From assembly GCF_963082655.1 (NCBI RefSeq), contig NC_081553.1, positions 21,915,197 through 21,979,196 on the forward strand: a DNA stretch of 64,000 nucleotides. The letters run 5' to 3'. A model generated the notes under the pieces. The model ran no database searches and had not been told where the DNA came from. It saw only the letters and a program-made list of their open reading frames with translations. The translations under genes were made by a program, and so were the position numbers. This document shows, one piece after another, positions 1-11,013 of the stretch (positions are counted from its first letter, which is position 1; the number at the start of each line of letters is the position of its first letter). Source of the DNA: Stomoxys calcitrans (lineage: Eukaryota; Arthropoda; Insecta; Diptera; Muscidae).

Positions 1-1843
1 CGGCAGATCACTCTTTATGGAAGCTATATTTGAATATAGACCGATCTGAACCATATAAAAGTCGGATATGGGTCACCACCAACCACTCTAAACGCGGTTT
101 TACGAATAAACCTCTGTTTTCGCATTTAGCGGCATAACAGCACGATTGCAGATTGGACGCCGCTACAATTTAATTTGCCTCAGATAACAACAACACTATG
201 CATTTTGCAATTTTAAGTCATGGGAAGTGTGAAATTCGGATAATAATAGCAGCTTTTATGGGTTTAAGGCCCTCAATCGACCGTTCGGTCTATATGACAG
301 CTATATCTTAATATGCTCAAAACCTTAAATCGAGAGATCGTTCTATATGGCAGCTATATCTAAACCTGAACCAATCTATGCCATATTGCAGAAGTATGTT
401 GAGGGGCTTAATACGACCCACTGTTCCATATTTCGGCGACATCGGACAATAAATGCGCCTTTTATGGGCCCAAAACCTTAAATCGAGAGATCAGTCTATA
501 TGTCAGCTATATCCAAATCTGAAAAGATCTGGGACAAATTGCTAAGGGATGTCATAGGGTTTAACACAACTCACTGTCCCAAATTTCAGCACAATCGGAT
601 TATAAAAGTGGCGTTTATGGGCCTAAGACCAGTAATCGAGAGATCGGTCTATATGGCAGCTATATCCAAATTCGGACCGATCTAAGTGAAATTGAAGAAG
701 GATGTCGAAGGGCCTTACACAACTCACTGTCCCAAATATCGGACAATAAATGGTCTTTTTATGGCCCCGAAACCTTAAATCGAGAGATCGGTCCATATGG
801 CAGCTATATTTAAATCTGAAGCGATCTATGCCATATTGCAGAAGTATGTCCAGGGGCTGAACCTAACTTACTTTCCCAAATTTCGGCGACATTGGACAAT
901 AAATGCGCCAAGAGATCGGTCTATATGGCAGCTTTATCCAAATCTGGACCGATCCATGCCATATTACAGAAGTATGTTGAGGGGCTTAACCTCGCTCACT
1001 GTCCCAAATTTCGGCGACATCGGATAATAAATGCGCCTTTTATGCCCCCAAAACCTTAAATCGAGAGATCGGTCTATATGGCAGCTATATACAAATCTGA
1101 ACCGATCTCAGCCAAATTGAAGGAGAATATCTTAGGGTCTAACACAACTCACTGTCCCAAATTTCAGGAAAATCGGATACTAAATAATCGGATAATAAAT
1201 CAGATTATATATTGGGCCTCAGACCCTAAATCGGCAGATCGGTCTATATGGCAGCTATCTCAAAATCTGAACCGATCTAGGCTAAATTGAAGAAGGATAT
1301 CGAAGGGCCTAACTCAACTCACTATCCCAAATTTCAGCAAAATCGAATAATAAATGTGGCTTTTATGGGCCCAAGACCCTAAATCGAGAGATCGGTCTAT
1401 ATGGCATCAATATCCAAATCTGGACCTATCAGGGTCAAATTGATTGAGGATGTCATAGGGCCTACACAACTCACTGCCCCAAATTTCAGCAAAATCGGAT
1501 AATAAATGTGGCCTTTATTGGCCTAAGACCCTAAATCGGAGGATCGGTCTATATGGGGGCTACATCAAGATATAGTCCGATATAGCCCATCTTCGATCTT
1601 AACCTGCTTATGGACAAAAAAAGAATCTGTGCAAAATTTCAACTCGATATCTCTATTTTTGAAGACTGTAGCGTGATTTCAACAGACAGACGGACAGACG
1701 GACGGACATGGCTAGATCGTCTTAGATTTTTACGCTGATCAAGAATATATATACTTTATAGAGTCGGAAATGGATATTTCGATGTGTTGCAAACGGAATG
1801 ACAGAATGAATATACCCCCATCCTTCGGTGGTGGGTATAAAAA
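1..1843 (-). mobile_element. HINE subfamily A (Helentron-like), 3' part cut by window edge
   Basis: Tandem copies of the A unit (GATCGGTC, TATATGGCAGCTATAT, GGACCGATC, then AACTCACTGTCCCAAATTTC) fill the interval, mostly about 150 bp apart. The mini-me block is at about 1680-1755: a GACR-type simple repeat, the GGCTAGATCGTC core and a TATATATA run. The 5' terminus reads out as CCTTCGGTGGTGGGTATAAAA at 1823-1843, which gives minus orientation. The 3' end lies left of the window. Open frames such as 500-685 and 797-1027 are translations of this array, not genes. Assignment to Helentron/DINE-1-like elements rests on architecture, not on a search. Confidence 0.75.
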
Positions 1844-2069
1844 CTACCTCGAATACTACCTTGACTTTTAGAAGCCTTAGATTTTGCCCCCTCCCCTTTT
1901 GGCTAAAATTTGGTACTCAAAAGGAATCCTACTCAACTATGCTTATGAAATTATTTTTGTTTTGAATCTTGGAACCCGCTTAGTTTACCCTAGCGTAGCT
2001 TGCAACAACTTGGTTAGGTTCGGAGCAATGCCTAAGGAAAGAGTGACAGTCCTTTCAGACTCTTGTATA

Positions 2070-2190
2070 CAATTTTAGTCCTTTGTGATACCATAGCAGC
2101 GAAAGACCATGGCCTCTGTTGGGAATTGAACCCAAGAACCCCGCAATGGCAATCCGAGCACGCTACCAACTCGGCCACCAGGGCGTCATA
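2070..2190 (-). repeat. tRNA-derived SINE family 2 remnant (tRNA-like head)
   Basis: The minus strand has a good pol III A box (TGGCCGAGTTGG, within 2164-2178) and B box (GGGTTCAATTCCC, 2121-2133). The T arm pairs perfectly (TTGGG/CCCAA), but the acceptor stem has mismatches, so it is not called a tRNA gene. Sequence downstream of the head (GTCTTTCGCTGCTATGGTATC) resembles the tails of the copies at 25290 and 56721, so this is a dispersed SINE. Confidence 0.6.
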
Positions 2191-2199
2191 TGGGCTATA

Positions 2200-3945
2200 T
2201 AACGCTCAATCATATTGGTAGGCAATGGTAACCTCTCCATTTCCGACATGGGTATTTATTGCTCTGCCCTCGTATCCGAAGAACAATCACTGCCCAATCA
2301 AAAAATCCTTTCAATCGCCTGTTTTTATTTTTCACAAACAAAAAAATGGTGTGAATTTATGATGTACAAGTGAACAACACCAATAAAGGCTTTGGGTATT
2401 TGCAAGATGAGAAGGGTAGAAAATTAATATCAATAACTGATTTAAATTCTAAGGTGTTATCGAAGCAAGGAAAATAAAAATCATTTTAACTCCCTAATCC
2501 CACCCTTTTCTAAAAAACATTCAGCCCCAACTCGTACCCAAAGACAATGAAGTGTGCAACCAAAATGACCGGACATCCCAGAAAATTATCAAAGTATACA
2601 ATTTTTATTATGAAAGTGGTGGCTAAACAACAAAAAACCAAAAAAAAAAGGAGCAAAAAGGCGAAAGCCTGGAGGATGAAAGGCAAATAAATAAAATCAC
2701 ACGGAAAGACAATTAGAAAGCCTCAAGTTAAATTTGACACAAATTAAAAATAAAGACAAACAGAATAATAAAAAAAAAGAAGGAAAAAACTACAACAACG
2801 GAAAGCAACAGAACAGAACAGAACAGAACTGCCAAACCAAATGCCAGAGTCCAGGAATCTTTTTCACATCCGCTCGTCCACCATGGTGAATGCCATACCA
2901 AAAGAGCCATTCAAACAATGAGGCATTCTGCAAAAAGGACCAGCAACCATAGCATCCTTGCTTAGGCTGTTCTACAAAGAAAGGGGTGGCAGGGGGTGCC
3001 GTTAAAGGAGGAACATTTAAAATGATTTTTTACGAATAAACAACACAAACGACAAAGTTGTCATTATGCAAATTTTTCACGAGGTATTTAAAAAGTTGTG
3101 TAGAACAATCATAAACCCCTCCCCCCCCCCACCACACTCTCTTCGCACTTACACACACAGAGCCATCATGTAAAAGTAGGAATTATGGACTAACAACCCT
3201 ATGCTGCTGTTGCCACTGCCGTAACTACAACGCCAATTTAATGAATGGCACCCAGCGATTGCCTTTGGACATGGTCCAATTTGAAAATGGGGTATAACTT
3301 TGCCACTATGCCTTAGTTAGAGTAGCAGGCCCTCATGCTAGACGCTGCATTTTTGGAGGAGTTGAAGAAGAATTTTTGCGTCCGTCCTACAACAACCCGC
3401 TTATTTTTGTCATTTTGCAAGTTAAACTTAGGCATAGCACAAATTGTTTGCTTGCTGTCGCGGCAATTGACAAAAAACAAAAAACAAGTACCAAGAATAC
3501 GGAAGGCGGACAAAACTTTCGCACGGCAAACTCAACAACGCAAATTTTAGGAAATTAGCAAACAGCCACGCAGCCGGGCTGGCAGAATGGCAGCAAACAA
3601 CAACAAATGACACAACACCATTTAAAATTGGCTCTTTATTTTTAAATAAGGTAGAGGTAATAACACTTGATCCCATGTAATGGATAATTTTGAACTGTTT
3701 GGCAAATACTCGTGCCAAGTACGAGGATGTCGTTTATGTCCTAACTCTAACACGGGGTGAATTTAAATTGTCGAATTGTTTTTGGGAAGGGATTTTTGTT
3801 TTATACCTATTTTTTTTTCATCTTGACATTGGGTTAAATTTAGAATTTTTTACTTAATTTATTATTTTTAAAGCATAGATCCGTCTTTTAGGGTTGTCGT
3901 CAAAGCTAGATGGGAAAATTTGACAAGCCCCTATTCAATGTTATC
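2200..3945. other. AT-rich unique stretch, no gene seen
   Basis: This is mostly low-complexity, A- or T-rich sequence with a poly-C run near 3120. Open frames of up to 96 codons occur on both strands but are low in complexity and overlap antisense. I see no domain, splice pattern or repeat. It could be intronic if the dynein exon at 9206-9334 is real. Confidence 0.5.
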
Positions 3946-3948
3946 CAG

Positions 3949-4312
3949 AACAAGTAAAAGTGTGCAAAGTTCGGCTGGGCCGAATCTTATTGGGTTGCCC
4001 AAAAAGTAATTGCGGATTTTTCATATAGTCGGCGTTGACAAATTTTTTCACAGCTTGTGACTCTGTAATTGCATTCATTCTTCTGTCAGTTATCAGCTGT
4101 TACTTTTAGCTTGCTTTAGAAAAAAAGTGTAAAAAAGTATATTTGATTAAAGTTCGTTCTAAGTTTTATTAAAAATGCATTTACTTTCTTTTAAAAAATC
4201 CGCAATTACTTTTTGGGCAACCTAATATATACCCTCCATCATGGAGTTCCTTCCCGGTATCTCTTTTTAGACAAACAAAGGATAAAAGAAAATAATTGCT
4301 ATGCTAATTGAA
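3949..4312 (-). mobile_element. HINE subfamily B, 3'-end fragment
   Basis: The 3' terminus is at 3951 (CAAGTAAAAGTG), followed by the hairpin TTCGGCTGGGCCGAA and, after an inserted mariner MITE (3990-4225), the subterminal repeat TATACCCTCCATCATGG and the first part of the body. It stops where the RT fragment begins, so the rest of the element is missing. Confidence 0.7.
3990..4225 (+). mobile_element. mariner MITE (TTGGGTTGCC family), copy 1
   Basis: The terminal inverted repeat starts TTGGGTTGCCCAAAAAGT and the other end reads ACTTTTTGGGCAACCTAA. It is flanked by TA on both sides (3988-3989, 4226-4227) and inserted in the TATATACC stretch beside a HINE B hairpin. The ~236 bp interior has no transposase. 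The TIR resembles cecropia-group mariners (Hsmar1/MADE1-like ends) from memory. Confidence 0.9.
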
Positions 4313-4372
4313 TTGAGAGTTGGAGACCATAGGCCCAGTCCTCAAGAAATTGTGGACAGGAGGCGCATTATG

Positions 4373-5026
4373 GATGAGACGCTCTCCCAGGATTTGTTGG
4401 CCATTTCCGAGTGGGGTAGAATGATCAGAGTAGACTTTAACGCACAGAAGACGCAGTGCTGTTTCTTGTCTCACAAGTGACTCACTGACCCACCTCAATC
4501 GTCGATATCTATCGACGGTATAGTCATTGAACAGTCAGATGCTCCTGATGTTCTGGGCATGACGATACAATGTGATGTCCGTTGGTCAAAACACATATTC
4601 GAAGTGTCGAATGCAGCATTCAATTGTTTGAGTTTTCTTAAGCGGTGCAAGAAATATTTCACCTGTTCTGATCTTCTCAATATCTATACTACCTACATCA
4701 GGCCGAGGATGTATTATGACTCTCATATATGGGCAGGACCTCCAAAATCATCCTTGGAGCTACATGACCGGGTTCAACGGAGAGCGATGGTGTTGATTGG
4801 GGACAGTAGGGTATCCAAATCTATTGCTTCCCTTGAACATCGTCGGAATGTGGGTATCGTTGTATTGCTCTATCGTTATTTTCATGGCGTGTGTTTCAGG
4901 GATATTAGTCTTCATATCCCTGACCTTAGGATGTTCACCAGGAATACAAGACTTGATTCACAACCGTTTGTAATCGATTGGCCATGTCGACCGGACCATG
5001 CATTATGTCTTTCCCACCGACATTGA
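4373..5026 (+). pseudogene. non-LTR retrotransposon reverse transcriptase, C-terminal fragment
   Basis: One frame encodes the palm/thumb-side end of a non-LTR RT. It starts with LLAISEWGR, then FNAQKTQCCFLSHK, an in-frame TGA (4478-4480), then DVLGM, LSFLKRCKKYF, YTTYIRPRMYYDSHIWAG, SSLELHDRVQRRA and SIASLEHRRNVG, ending near RMFTRNTRL. These blocks follow the catalytic core in I/Jockey-type RTs. YADD and everything upstream are absent, so this is a dead 3' piece. A second copy of the same family is at 23757-24185. The last ~20 residues of the open frame look unrelated and may follow a frameshift. Confidence 0.8.
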
Positions 5027-5136
5027 CATACAGAAATTTAAGACTCCCCCCTCCAACCCTTAACTTTCCTAATGGCCAATCCAATGCACTGCATATATAG
5101 GGGACATCCCCTGTGTGTTGGTTACGTGAAAAAAAA

Positions 5137-6056
5137 TATATGGGAGCTGTATCAGGCTATAGATCGATTAAGACCATATTGGACACGTATGTTAAAGGCC
5201 GCTGTACAAAATTTCAGCCAAACCGGATAAGAATTGCGCCCTCTAGAGGCTTTAGAAGTCAATCTCCCAAATCGCTTTATGTGGCAGCTATATCAGGTTA
5301 CGGACAGATTTGAACCATATTTGGCACAGTTGTTGGAAATCATAACAAAACATCTCATGCTAAATGTCAGCCAAATCGTATAGGAATTGCGCCCTCTAGA
5401 GGCTCAAGAAGTCAAGATCCAAGATCGGTTTAAATGGCAGCTATATCAGGTTATAGACCGATATAGACCGTTATAGACACCGTTCTTGGCATAGTTGTTG
5501 GATGTTATAACGAAACACCGCATGCAAAATTTTAGCCAAATTGGATAGGAATTGCGCCCTCTAAAGGCTCAAGAAGTCAAGACCCCAGATCGGTTTACAT
5601 GACAGCTATGTCAGGTTATGGACCGATTTGAACCATAATTAGCACAGATATTAGAAAGTACAACAAAACATTTCATGCAAATTTTCAACCAAATCGGATG
5701 AGAATTGCGCCCTCTAGGGGCTCAAGAAGTCAAGACCCAAGATCGGTTTATATGGCAGCTATATCGATACATGGACCGAATTTGCCTATTTACAATTCTA
5801 AACGACCTACACTAGTTAAAAGTATTTGTGCAAAATTTCAAGCCGCTAGCTTTACTCCTTCGAAAGTTAGTGTGCTTTCGACAGACAGACGGACGGAGGG
5901 ACGGACAGACAGACGGACATGGCTAGATCAACTTGAAATATCATGACGATCAAGAAGATATATACTTTATGGGGTCTTAGACGAATATTTCGAGGAGTTA
6001 CAAACAGAATGACGAAATTAGTATACCCCCATCCTATACTGGAGGGTATGAAAAGG
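5137..6056 (-). mobile_element. HINE subfamily B, 3' end missing
   Basis: About five B units (GATCGGTTTATATGGCAGC, TATCAGGTTATGGACCGATTT, then GCGCCCTCTAGAGGCTCAAG) are followed by a mini-me block at 5878-5965 and the 5' terminus GTATACCCCCATCCTATACTGG ending near 6056. The hairpin end is lacking and the element starts abruptly at about 5137. Open frames at 5113-5313 and 5698-5946 are repeat translations. Confidence 0.75.
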
Positions 6057-6102
6057 AAAAAACAAACAAGGTTAGGTTAGATTAAATAGTTATGGTTATA
6101 TA

Positions 6103-6138
6103 CCTAAGCCAGCAATCGGCTTGTTGTACGTTCTTATT
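6103..6138. repeat. short dispersed motif shared with 62449-62475
   Basis: CCTAAGCCAGCAATCGGCTT recurs near 62449 (CCTAAGCCAGTAATCGGCTT), both times beside HINE- or D-type repeats. It is probably a fragment of another interspersed repeat. No function is seen. Confidence 0.4.
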
Positions 6139-6143
6139 ACCAA

Positions 6144-8000
6144 CAAGTAAAAAGGCGTTAATTTCGGCCTGGCCGAACTTTGGATACCCACCACCTCGAG
6201 TATATATGTAAACCACCTTTCATCAAAATCCGGTAAAAATTGCATACCTTATGACCCATAGCAGTTATAACGAAATATGTTCCGATTTGGACCAAATACT
6301 AATAAGAACAAGCCAGTGTTCAATTGTCTTTTGGTCTTTTTAGTAGCTATGCCTAAAAATAAACCGATCTGAACCATAAACAATATGGATGTTGAAAAGC
6401 CTAACGTAAGTCACAGTGTCAAATTTCAGTGAAATCGGATTATAAATGCTTCTTTTTTGGGGCCATAACCTTAAATCGAGATATCGGTCTATATGGCAGC
6501 TATATGCAAATCTTGATCGATCTAGACCAAATTGCAGAAAAATGTGGACGGGTTTAACCTAACTCTCTGTCCAAAATTTCGGCAACATCGGACAATAAAT
6601 GCACCTTTTATGGGCCCAAAACATTAAATCGAGAGATCGGTCTATATGGTAGCTATCTGGACAGATCTGAGTGAAATTAAAGAAAGATGTCGAAGGGCTA
6701 ACACAATTCACTGTTCCAAATTGCGGCGACATCGAACAATAAATGCATTTTTTATGGCCCCAAAACCTAAAATCTAGAGATCGGTCTATATGGCAGCTGT
6801 ATCCAAATCTGGACCGATCTGAGCCATAATGCAGAAGAATGTCAAAGGGCTTAACTTAACTCACTGTTCAAATTTTGTCGACTTCGAACAATAAATGCGC
6901 TTTTTATGGATCTAAGACCCTAAATCGGAGGATCGGTCTATATGGCAGCTATATCCAAGTCTGAACCGATCTGAGCCAAATTGACGAAGGATATCGAAAA
7001 GCCTATCAAAACTCACTATCCCATATTTTAGCAAAATCGTATAATAATAAAATGTGGCTTTTATGTGCCTAAGACCCTAAATCGGAGGATCAGTCGATAT
7101 GGCAGCTATATCCAAATCTGGACCGATCTGAGCCAAATTGATGAAGGATGTGGAATGTGGCTTTTATGGACCTAAGACCCTAAATCGGAGGATCGGTTTA
7201 TATGGCAGCTATATCCAAATCTAGACCGATGTGATCCAAATTGACGAAGGATATCGAGGGGCGTAAGGCAACCCACTGTCCCAAATTTCAGCAAAATCGG
7301 ATAATAAATGTGGCTTTTATGGGCCTAAGACACTAAATTGGAGGATCGGTCTATATGGCAGCTATATCCAAATCTACACCGATCTGAGCCAAATTGACGA
7401 AGGATGTCGAAAAGCCTATCAAAACTCATCTGGACCGATCTGTGCCATAATGCAGAAGTATGTCAAGGGGCTAAACTTAACTCACTGTCCTAAATTTCAG
7501 CAAAATCGGATAATAAATGTGGCTTTTATGGGCCTACGACCCGAAATCGGAGTATCGGTCTATATGGCAGCTATATCCAAATCTGGACCGATGTGAGCCA
7601 AATTGACGAAGGATATTGAAGGGCCTAAGACAACTCGCTGTTTCTAATTTCAGCAAAATCGGATAATAAATGTGGCTTCTTTTGGCCTAAGACCCTAAAT
7701 CGGGGGATCGGTCTGTATGGGGGCTATATCAAGATATAGTCTGATATAGCCCATCTTCTAACTTAACCTGCTTATAGACAAATAAAGAATCTGTGCAAAG
7801 TTTTGGCTCAATGTCTTTATTTTTAAAGACTGTAGCGTGATTTCAATAGACAGACGGGGGGACATGTCTAGATCGTCTTAGATGTTTACACTGATCAAGA
7901 ATATATATATTTTATTGAGTCGGAAATGGATATTTCGATGTGTTGCAAACGGAATGACAAAATGAATATACCCCCATCCTTCGGTGGTGGGTATGGGAAT
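6144..8000 (-). mobile_element. HINE subfamily A, near complete
   Basis: The 3' terminus at 6144 (CAAGTAAAAAGGCG) is followed by the hairpin TTTCGGCCTGGCCGAA and the subterminal TGGATACCCACCACCTCGAG. Roughly nine A units follow, then the mini-me block (7846-7925) and the 5' terminus CATCCTTCGGTGGTGGGTAT ending near 7996. All canonical parts are present in order, about 1.85 kb in all. The body runs straight into a decayed element at 8001. Confidence 0.8.
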
Positions 8001-8645
8001 AGTGCCTTCTAGAGGCTCAAAAAGTCAAGTCATATGATCGGTTTATGTGGCATACTTACACCTATAAGAAGGGATGGACGAGCATGACATTATTGACTTA
8101 GAATGTCGAGGGGATCAAAAATATATTTTCATTGTGGATCTATTTGGGTGCTATATCCTAGTATAGCACAATCTGCATTTTACTCGTCACGGATGTTGGA
8201 AAACAAGTTTCAGTGAAATCGGACCATAAATGCGTTATCAATAGGCAAAGGCTGTAAAAAGGTGAGAACGGTGAATATGTCAGATATATCGAAATGTGGT
8301 ACAATCTGGACTGTTTTCAGCAAGGAATTCGAGGAGCCTTACGCTACTCACCGAGAGTCAAGTTACTGTGGGCAATCAGGTAATAAATGCTCGATGTATA
8401 GGTCTTAACTTGAAAGATCTTCTAAATGGGCGCTATATCGAAATAGAGTCTGACCTAGATCATAATCGGCACAGATGTGGAGGGCATTTAGGTAACTCAC
8501 TGATATCGGTCAGTACAGGAGCCTGTTATGGCCTTAAATAGTCAGCTTGAACTTTATGTGTTTTGTAGCCCATATATACTCTAAAGAATCGCAATCTGAT
8601 GGAATGAGAATATAAACAACCTCCGACCTTTGCGGTGGGTCTACC
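8001..8645 (-). mobile_element. decayed HINE-like sequence
   Basis: Diverged units are still visible (GGTTTATGTGGC, GGGTGCTATATCCTAGTATAG, CAGTGAAATCGGACCATAAATG, GGGCGCTATATCGAAATAG) with variable spacing. A relic 5' end is suggested by CGACCTTTGCGGTGGGT near 8623-8640. No mini-me core remains. The 81-codon frame at 8296-8541 lies in this material and is not regarded as a gene. Confidence 0.5.
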
Positions 8646-9205
8646 AAAATTAAAAGATGTCTGGAGAAAAAAAAATATTTTTAATTACATTCCACAAGGA
8701 TATCTGACTTCGCAATGCAGTTGCACTTATACCTTTAACTTCAAAACAAAAAAAAAAAATTATCCCCTAATCCTCTTTCACGGCTACGAAACAAATGTTA
8801 CTGAAACACTCCCCCACTGCCTTCACATTTTCACTCAGTAATAAAACGTAACACAATTTCTTTGGAGGGCATTCAAATTACTTTTCCATGTTTTTCTATG
8901 AAAATCTATACCATTCTCATTTAATTTAACGTTCAAGTGTTCTGGACCCTCGAATGAGTGAGGCAAAACCAAAGCGAATGCGAAAACGAAAGTGCCCAGT
9001 AACATTTTCGAAATGAGGGATTAAACAATGCCCTGTGGGCTATCAATTTCAATGGGAGGAAAATAAAACAATAAAATCCCTAAACAGTTTCCAATAATAG
9101 ATTTTATGGGTCAATTTGAATGTTTTCCTAGTTCGCTGTAGCAGCAGCAGAAGAAGCCGCAGGCCATGGAGGCAAGGCACGTCGCCTTTCACAGTTCCAA
9201 CCTAC
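8646..9205. other. unique AT-rich sequence; possible start of intron 1 on the minus strand
   Basis: No repeat family or coding signature is recognised. If the exon at 9206-9334 is real, this is the beginning of its downstream intron on the minus strand. I could not find a following exon in the unique stretches to the left. Confidence 0.4.
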
Positions 9206-9334
9206 CTTGTATTCATTGGTGCTTATCATTTTATTCCACTTTTCCTGTTTCAGTCGCATGGTCTTCATTATGTAATTCCACAGGAATTCCAGCCTCTCGT
9301 CTACCTTCTCCTCCTTTTTATCGCCATCAGCCAT
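9206..9334 (-). CDS. candidate first coding exon of an outer-arm axonemal dynein heavy chain (partial gene)
   Basis: On the minus strand an ATG at 9334-9332 opens 43 codons (129 nt, phase 0) ending in ATACAAG followed by GTAGGTTG, a near-consensus splice donor (exon end 9206, intron from 9205). The peptide begins MADGDKKEEKVDERLEFL and continues LKQEKWNKMISTNEYK. The RLEFL, (10 residues), LKQEKWNKMI pattern matches my memory of the extreme N-terminus of DNAH9/11/17-type beta heavy chains (RLEYL then KPDKWSKLI). Such proteins power sperm-tail axonemes; fly relatives include Dhc93AB and kl-5. Continuation past the donor (GWNCERRR) loses the pattern, as expected for intron. No later exon is found in the window. 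The alternative is a chance ORF, but match plus donor plus phase argue against that. Confidence 0.55.
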
Positions 9335-10100
9335 GGATGCTGGTATTTTTTCAGGAGAAAAAAAAAATCAAGCAAACAATTCGTCTTGGTTTATGGTAGT
9401 TTGATGAAGCTGGTCAATGGAAAAGAGAAAACGCGGAATGAGAGAGACGATCACGAGAGGCAGAGAAATGTGATTTCTTTTTTTTTTGGAATCCTTGACA
9501 ACTGTTAAATGCTTAATGTGCTGATTTTTTCTTCCCTTCTCTGGCCGAACCAAAAATGCGTCTAGGGCAAGAGCCTGCTTGGCTGCGCTTAGCTAGAATG
9601 CAGTTGGAGACGGGCAAAAGCATTTGACTTTGCTGGACGGACACAATTAATGAACATTTATTTGAGGCCACTTACCAACGAAAGTTTTTTGTTGTTGCCT
9701 TGTTGTCCTTGTTATTGCAAATGTTGATTGAAAATGTATTTTGTATTGTAATGCTGCTCCACTCAAGAAGCTTTCCTCTTTTATAGCCCTCTCCAAATAC
9801 TTTGATGCTGTTGCTTTCAGTGCGGGGGGCAAAATTTGTTTTCTTTGCGTATTCCGGGTTTTGATTTAATGCCAATTTTTTCTTGTCAGCTGTGATAGTT
9901 TTTTTGGTTTGAAGTTTGACAACAAGCACACTACAAATATTTTATTCAGTATTTCTTGAATTTTTTTTTAACACTCTGTTATGAAAAGTTTTCTGAGTGT
10001 TTTATTTAATATTTCTTAGAAAATTGTTATGAGTGCAGGGAGGTGTTTTTTATGATGTTCTAAATAACTGTATGTTGCAGTTATGGAGGATGCTAAACAT
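9335..10100. other. unique stretch upstream of the putative exon, no gene seen
   Basis: This would hold the 5' UTR and promoter of the putative dynein exon on the minus strand. It is T/A-rich, and its open frames (for example 9672-9929 minus) show no recognisable domain. I see no clear TATA box or initiator. Confidence 0.4.
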
Positions 10101-10462
10101 GTAACAACCTAAGAAATGTTCGGATGGGCCAAAACTTGGACGCACACTACCTTGGACATCAGTTAAAATTTACAAAAATTAACTAAGTTGAAGGGGTCAT
10201 GCGTAAATTGTATACTACAACTTTTTGAGGTCGATGAAGATCAACAGAAGGAGGTCAGTTTATATCGGAGCTATATTAGGTCCTAGTCAGATTTAAACCG
10301 TACACTCAGAGAAATTTGGTAGTAAAAACAACAAATATTTTAGCTGTGACAAAAATGTTTGCAGGATACCTACCACCTCGGGTATATAGGTTGCCCACCT
10401 TTCGTCATAATCCAAAGAAAAATGCATCATTTATGAACCCGTTGCAGCTATATTTAAATATA
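10101..10462 (-). mobile_element. decayed HINE, including an A-type 3' subterminal region
   Basis: Remnants include GGTCAGTTTATATCGGAGC near 10254 and TACCTACCACCTCGGGTATA at 10369-10388, which matches the region just inside the A-type 3' hairpin. It is interrupted at 10463 by the palindromic mariner derivative and continues as an A array from 11014. Confidence 0.55.
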
Positions 10463-11013
10463 GGGTGATTTTTTTGTGGTTAGGATTTTCATGCATTAGT
10501 ATTTGACAGATCACGTGGGATTTCAGACATGGTGTCAAAGAGAAAGATGCTCAGTATGCTTTGACATTTCATCATGAATAGACTTACTAACGAGCAACGC
10601 TTGCAAATCATTGAATTTTATTACCAAAATCAGTGTTCGGTTCGAAATGTGTTCAAATTTTGACAAATTTTGTTCAGCGATGAGGCTCATTTCTAGTTGA
10701 ATGGCTACGTAAATAAGCAAAATTGCCGCATTTGGAGTGAAGAGCAACCAGAAGCCGTTCAAGAACTGCCCATGCATCCCGAAAAATGCACTGTTTGGTG
10801 TGGTTTGTACGCTGGTGGAATCATTGGACCGTATTTTTTCAAAGATGCTGTTGGACGCAACGTTACGGTGAATGAACACATTTCGAACCGAACACTGATT
10901 TTGGTAATAAAATTCAATGATTTGCAAGCGTTGCTCGTTAGTAAGTCTATTCATGATGAAATGTCAAAGCATACTGAGCATCTTTCTCTTTGACACCATG
11001 TCTGAAATCCCAC
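10463..11013 (-). mobile_element. palindromic (foldback) mariner derivative with transposase fragment, copy 1, right end truncated
   Basis: Both arms carry the same ~190 bp sequence in opposite orientation, including ATGAATAGACTTACTAACG (start of a transposase, peptide MNRLTNEQRLQIIEFYY). Between them a fragment on the plus strand (from 10673) encodes FSDEAHF, stop, LNGYVNKQNCRIW and VWCGLYAGGIIGPYFF, the first-Asp region of a Tc1/mariner transposase. Here TGG (Trp) has become TAG, whereas the copy at 43927 keeps Trp. The right arm stops at CCCAC and lacks the last ~75 bp. It cannot encode an active enzyme. Confidence 0.8.

Noticed and set aside
2096..2190. tRNA gene on the minus strand
   Set aside because: A and B boxes and T arm are good, but the acceptor stem mismatches and the downstream tail is shared with two other loci; a SINE remnant is more likely.
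3428..3718. 96-codon minus ORF as a further dynein exon
   Set aside because: No resemblance to dynein sequence and no splice sites in a matching phase.
9116..9508. 130-codon plus-strand ORF
   Set aside because: Antisense to the better-supported exon at 9206-9334; no recognisable features, poly-Lys/Phe from homopolymers.
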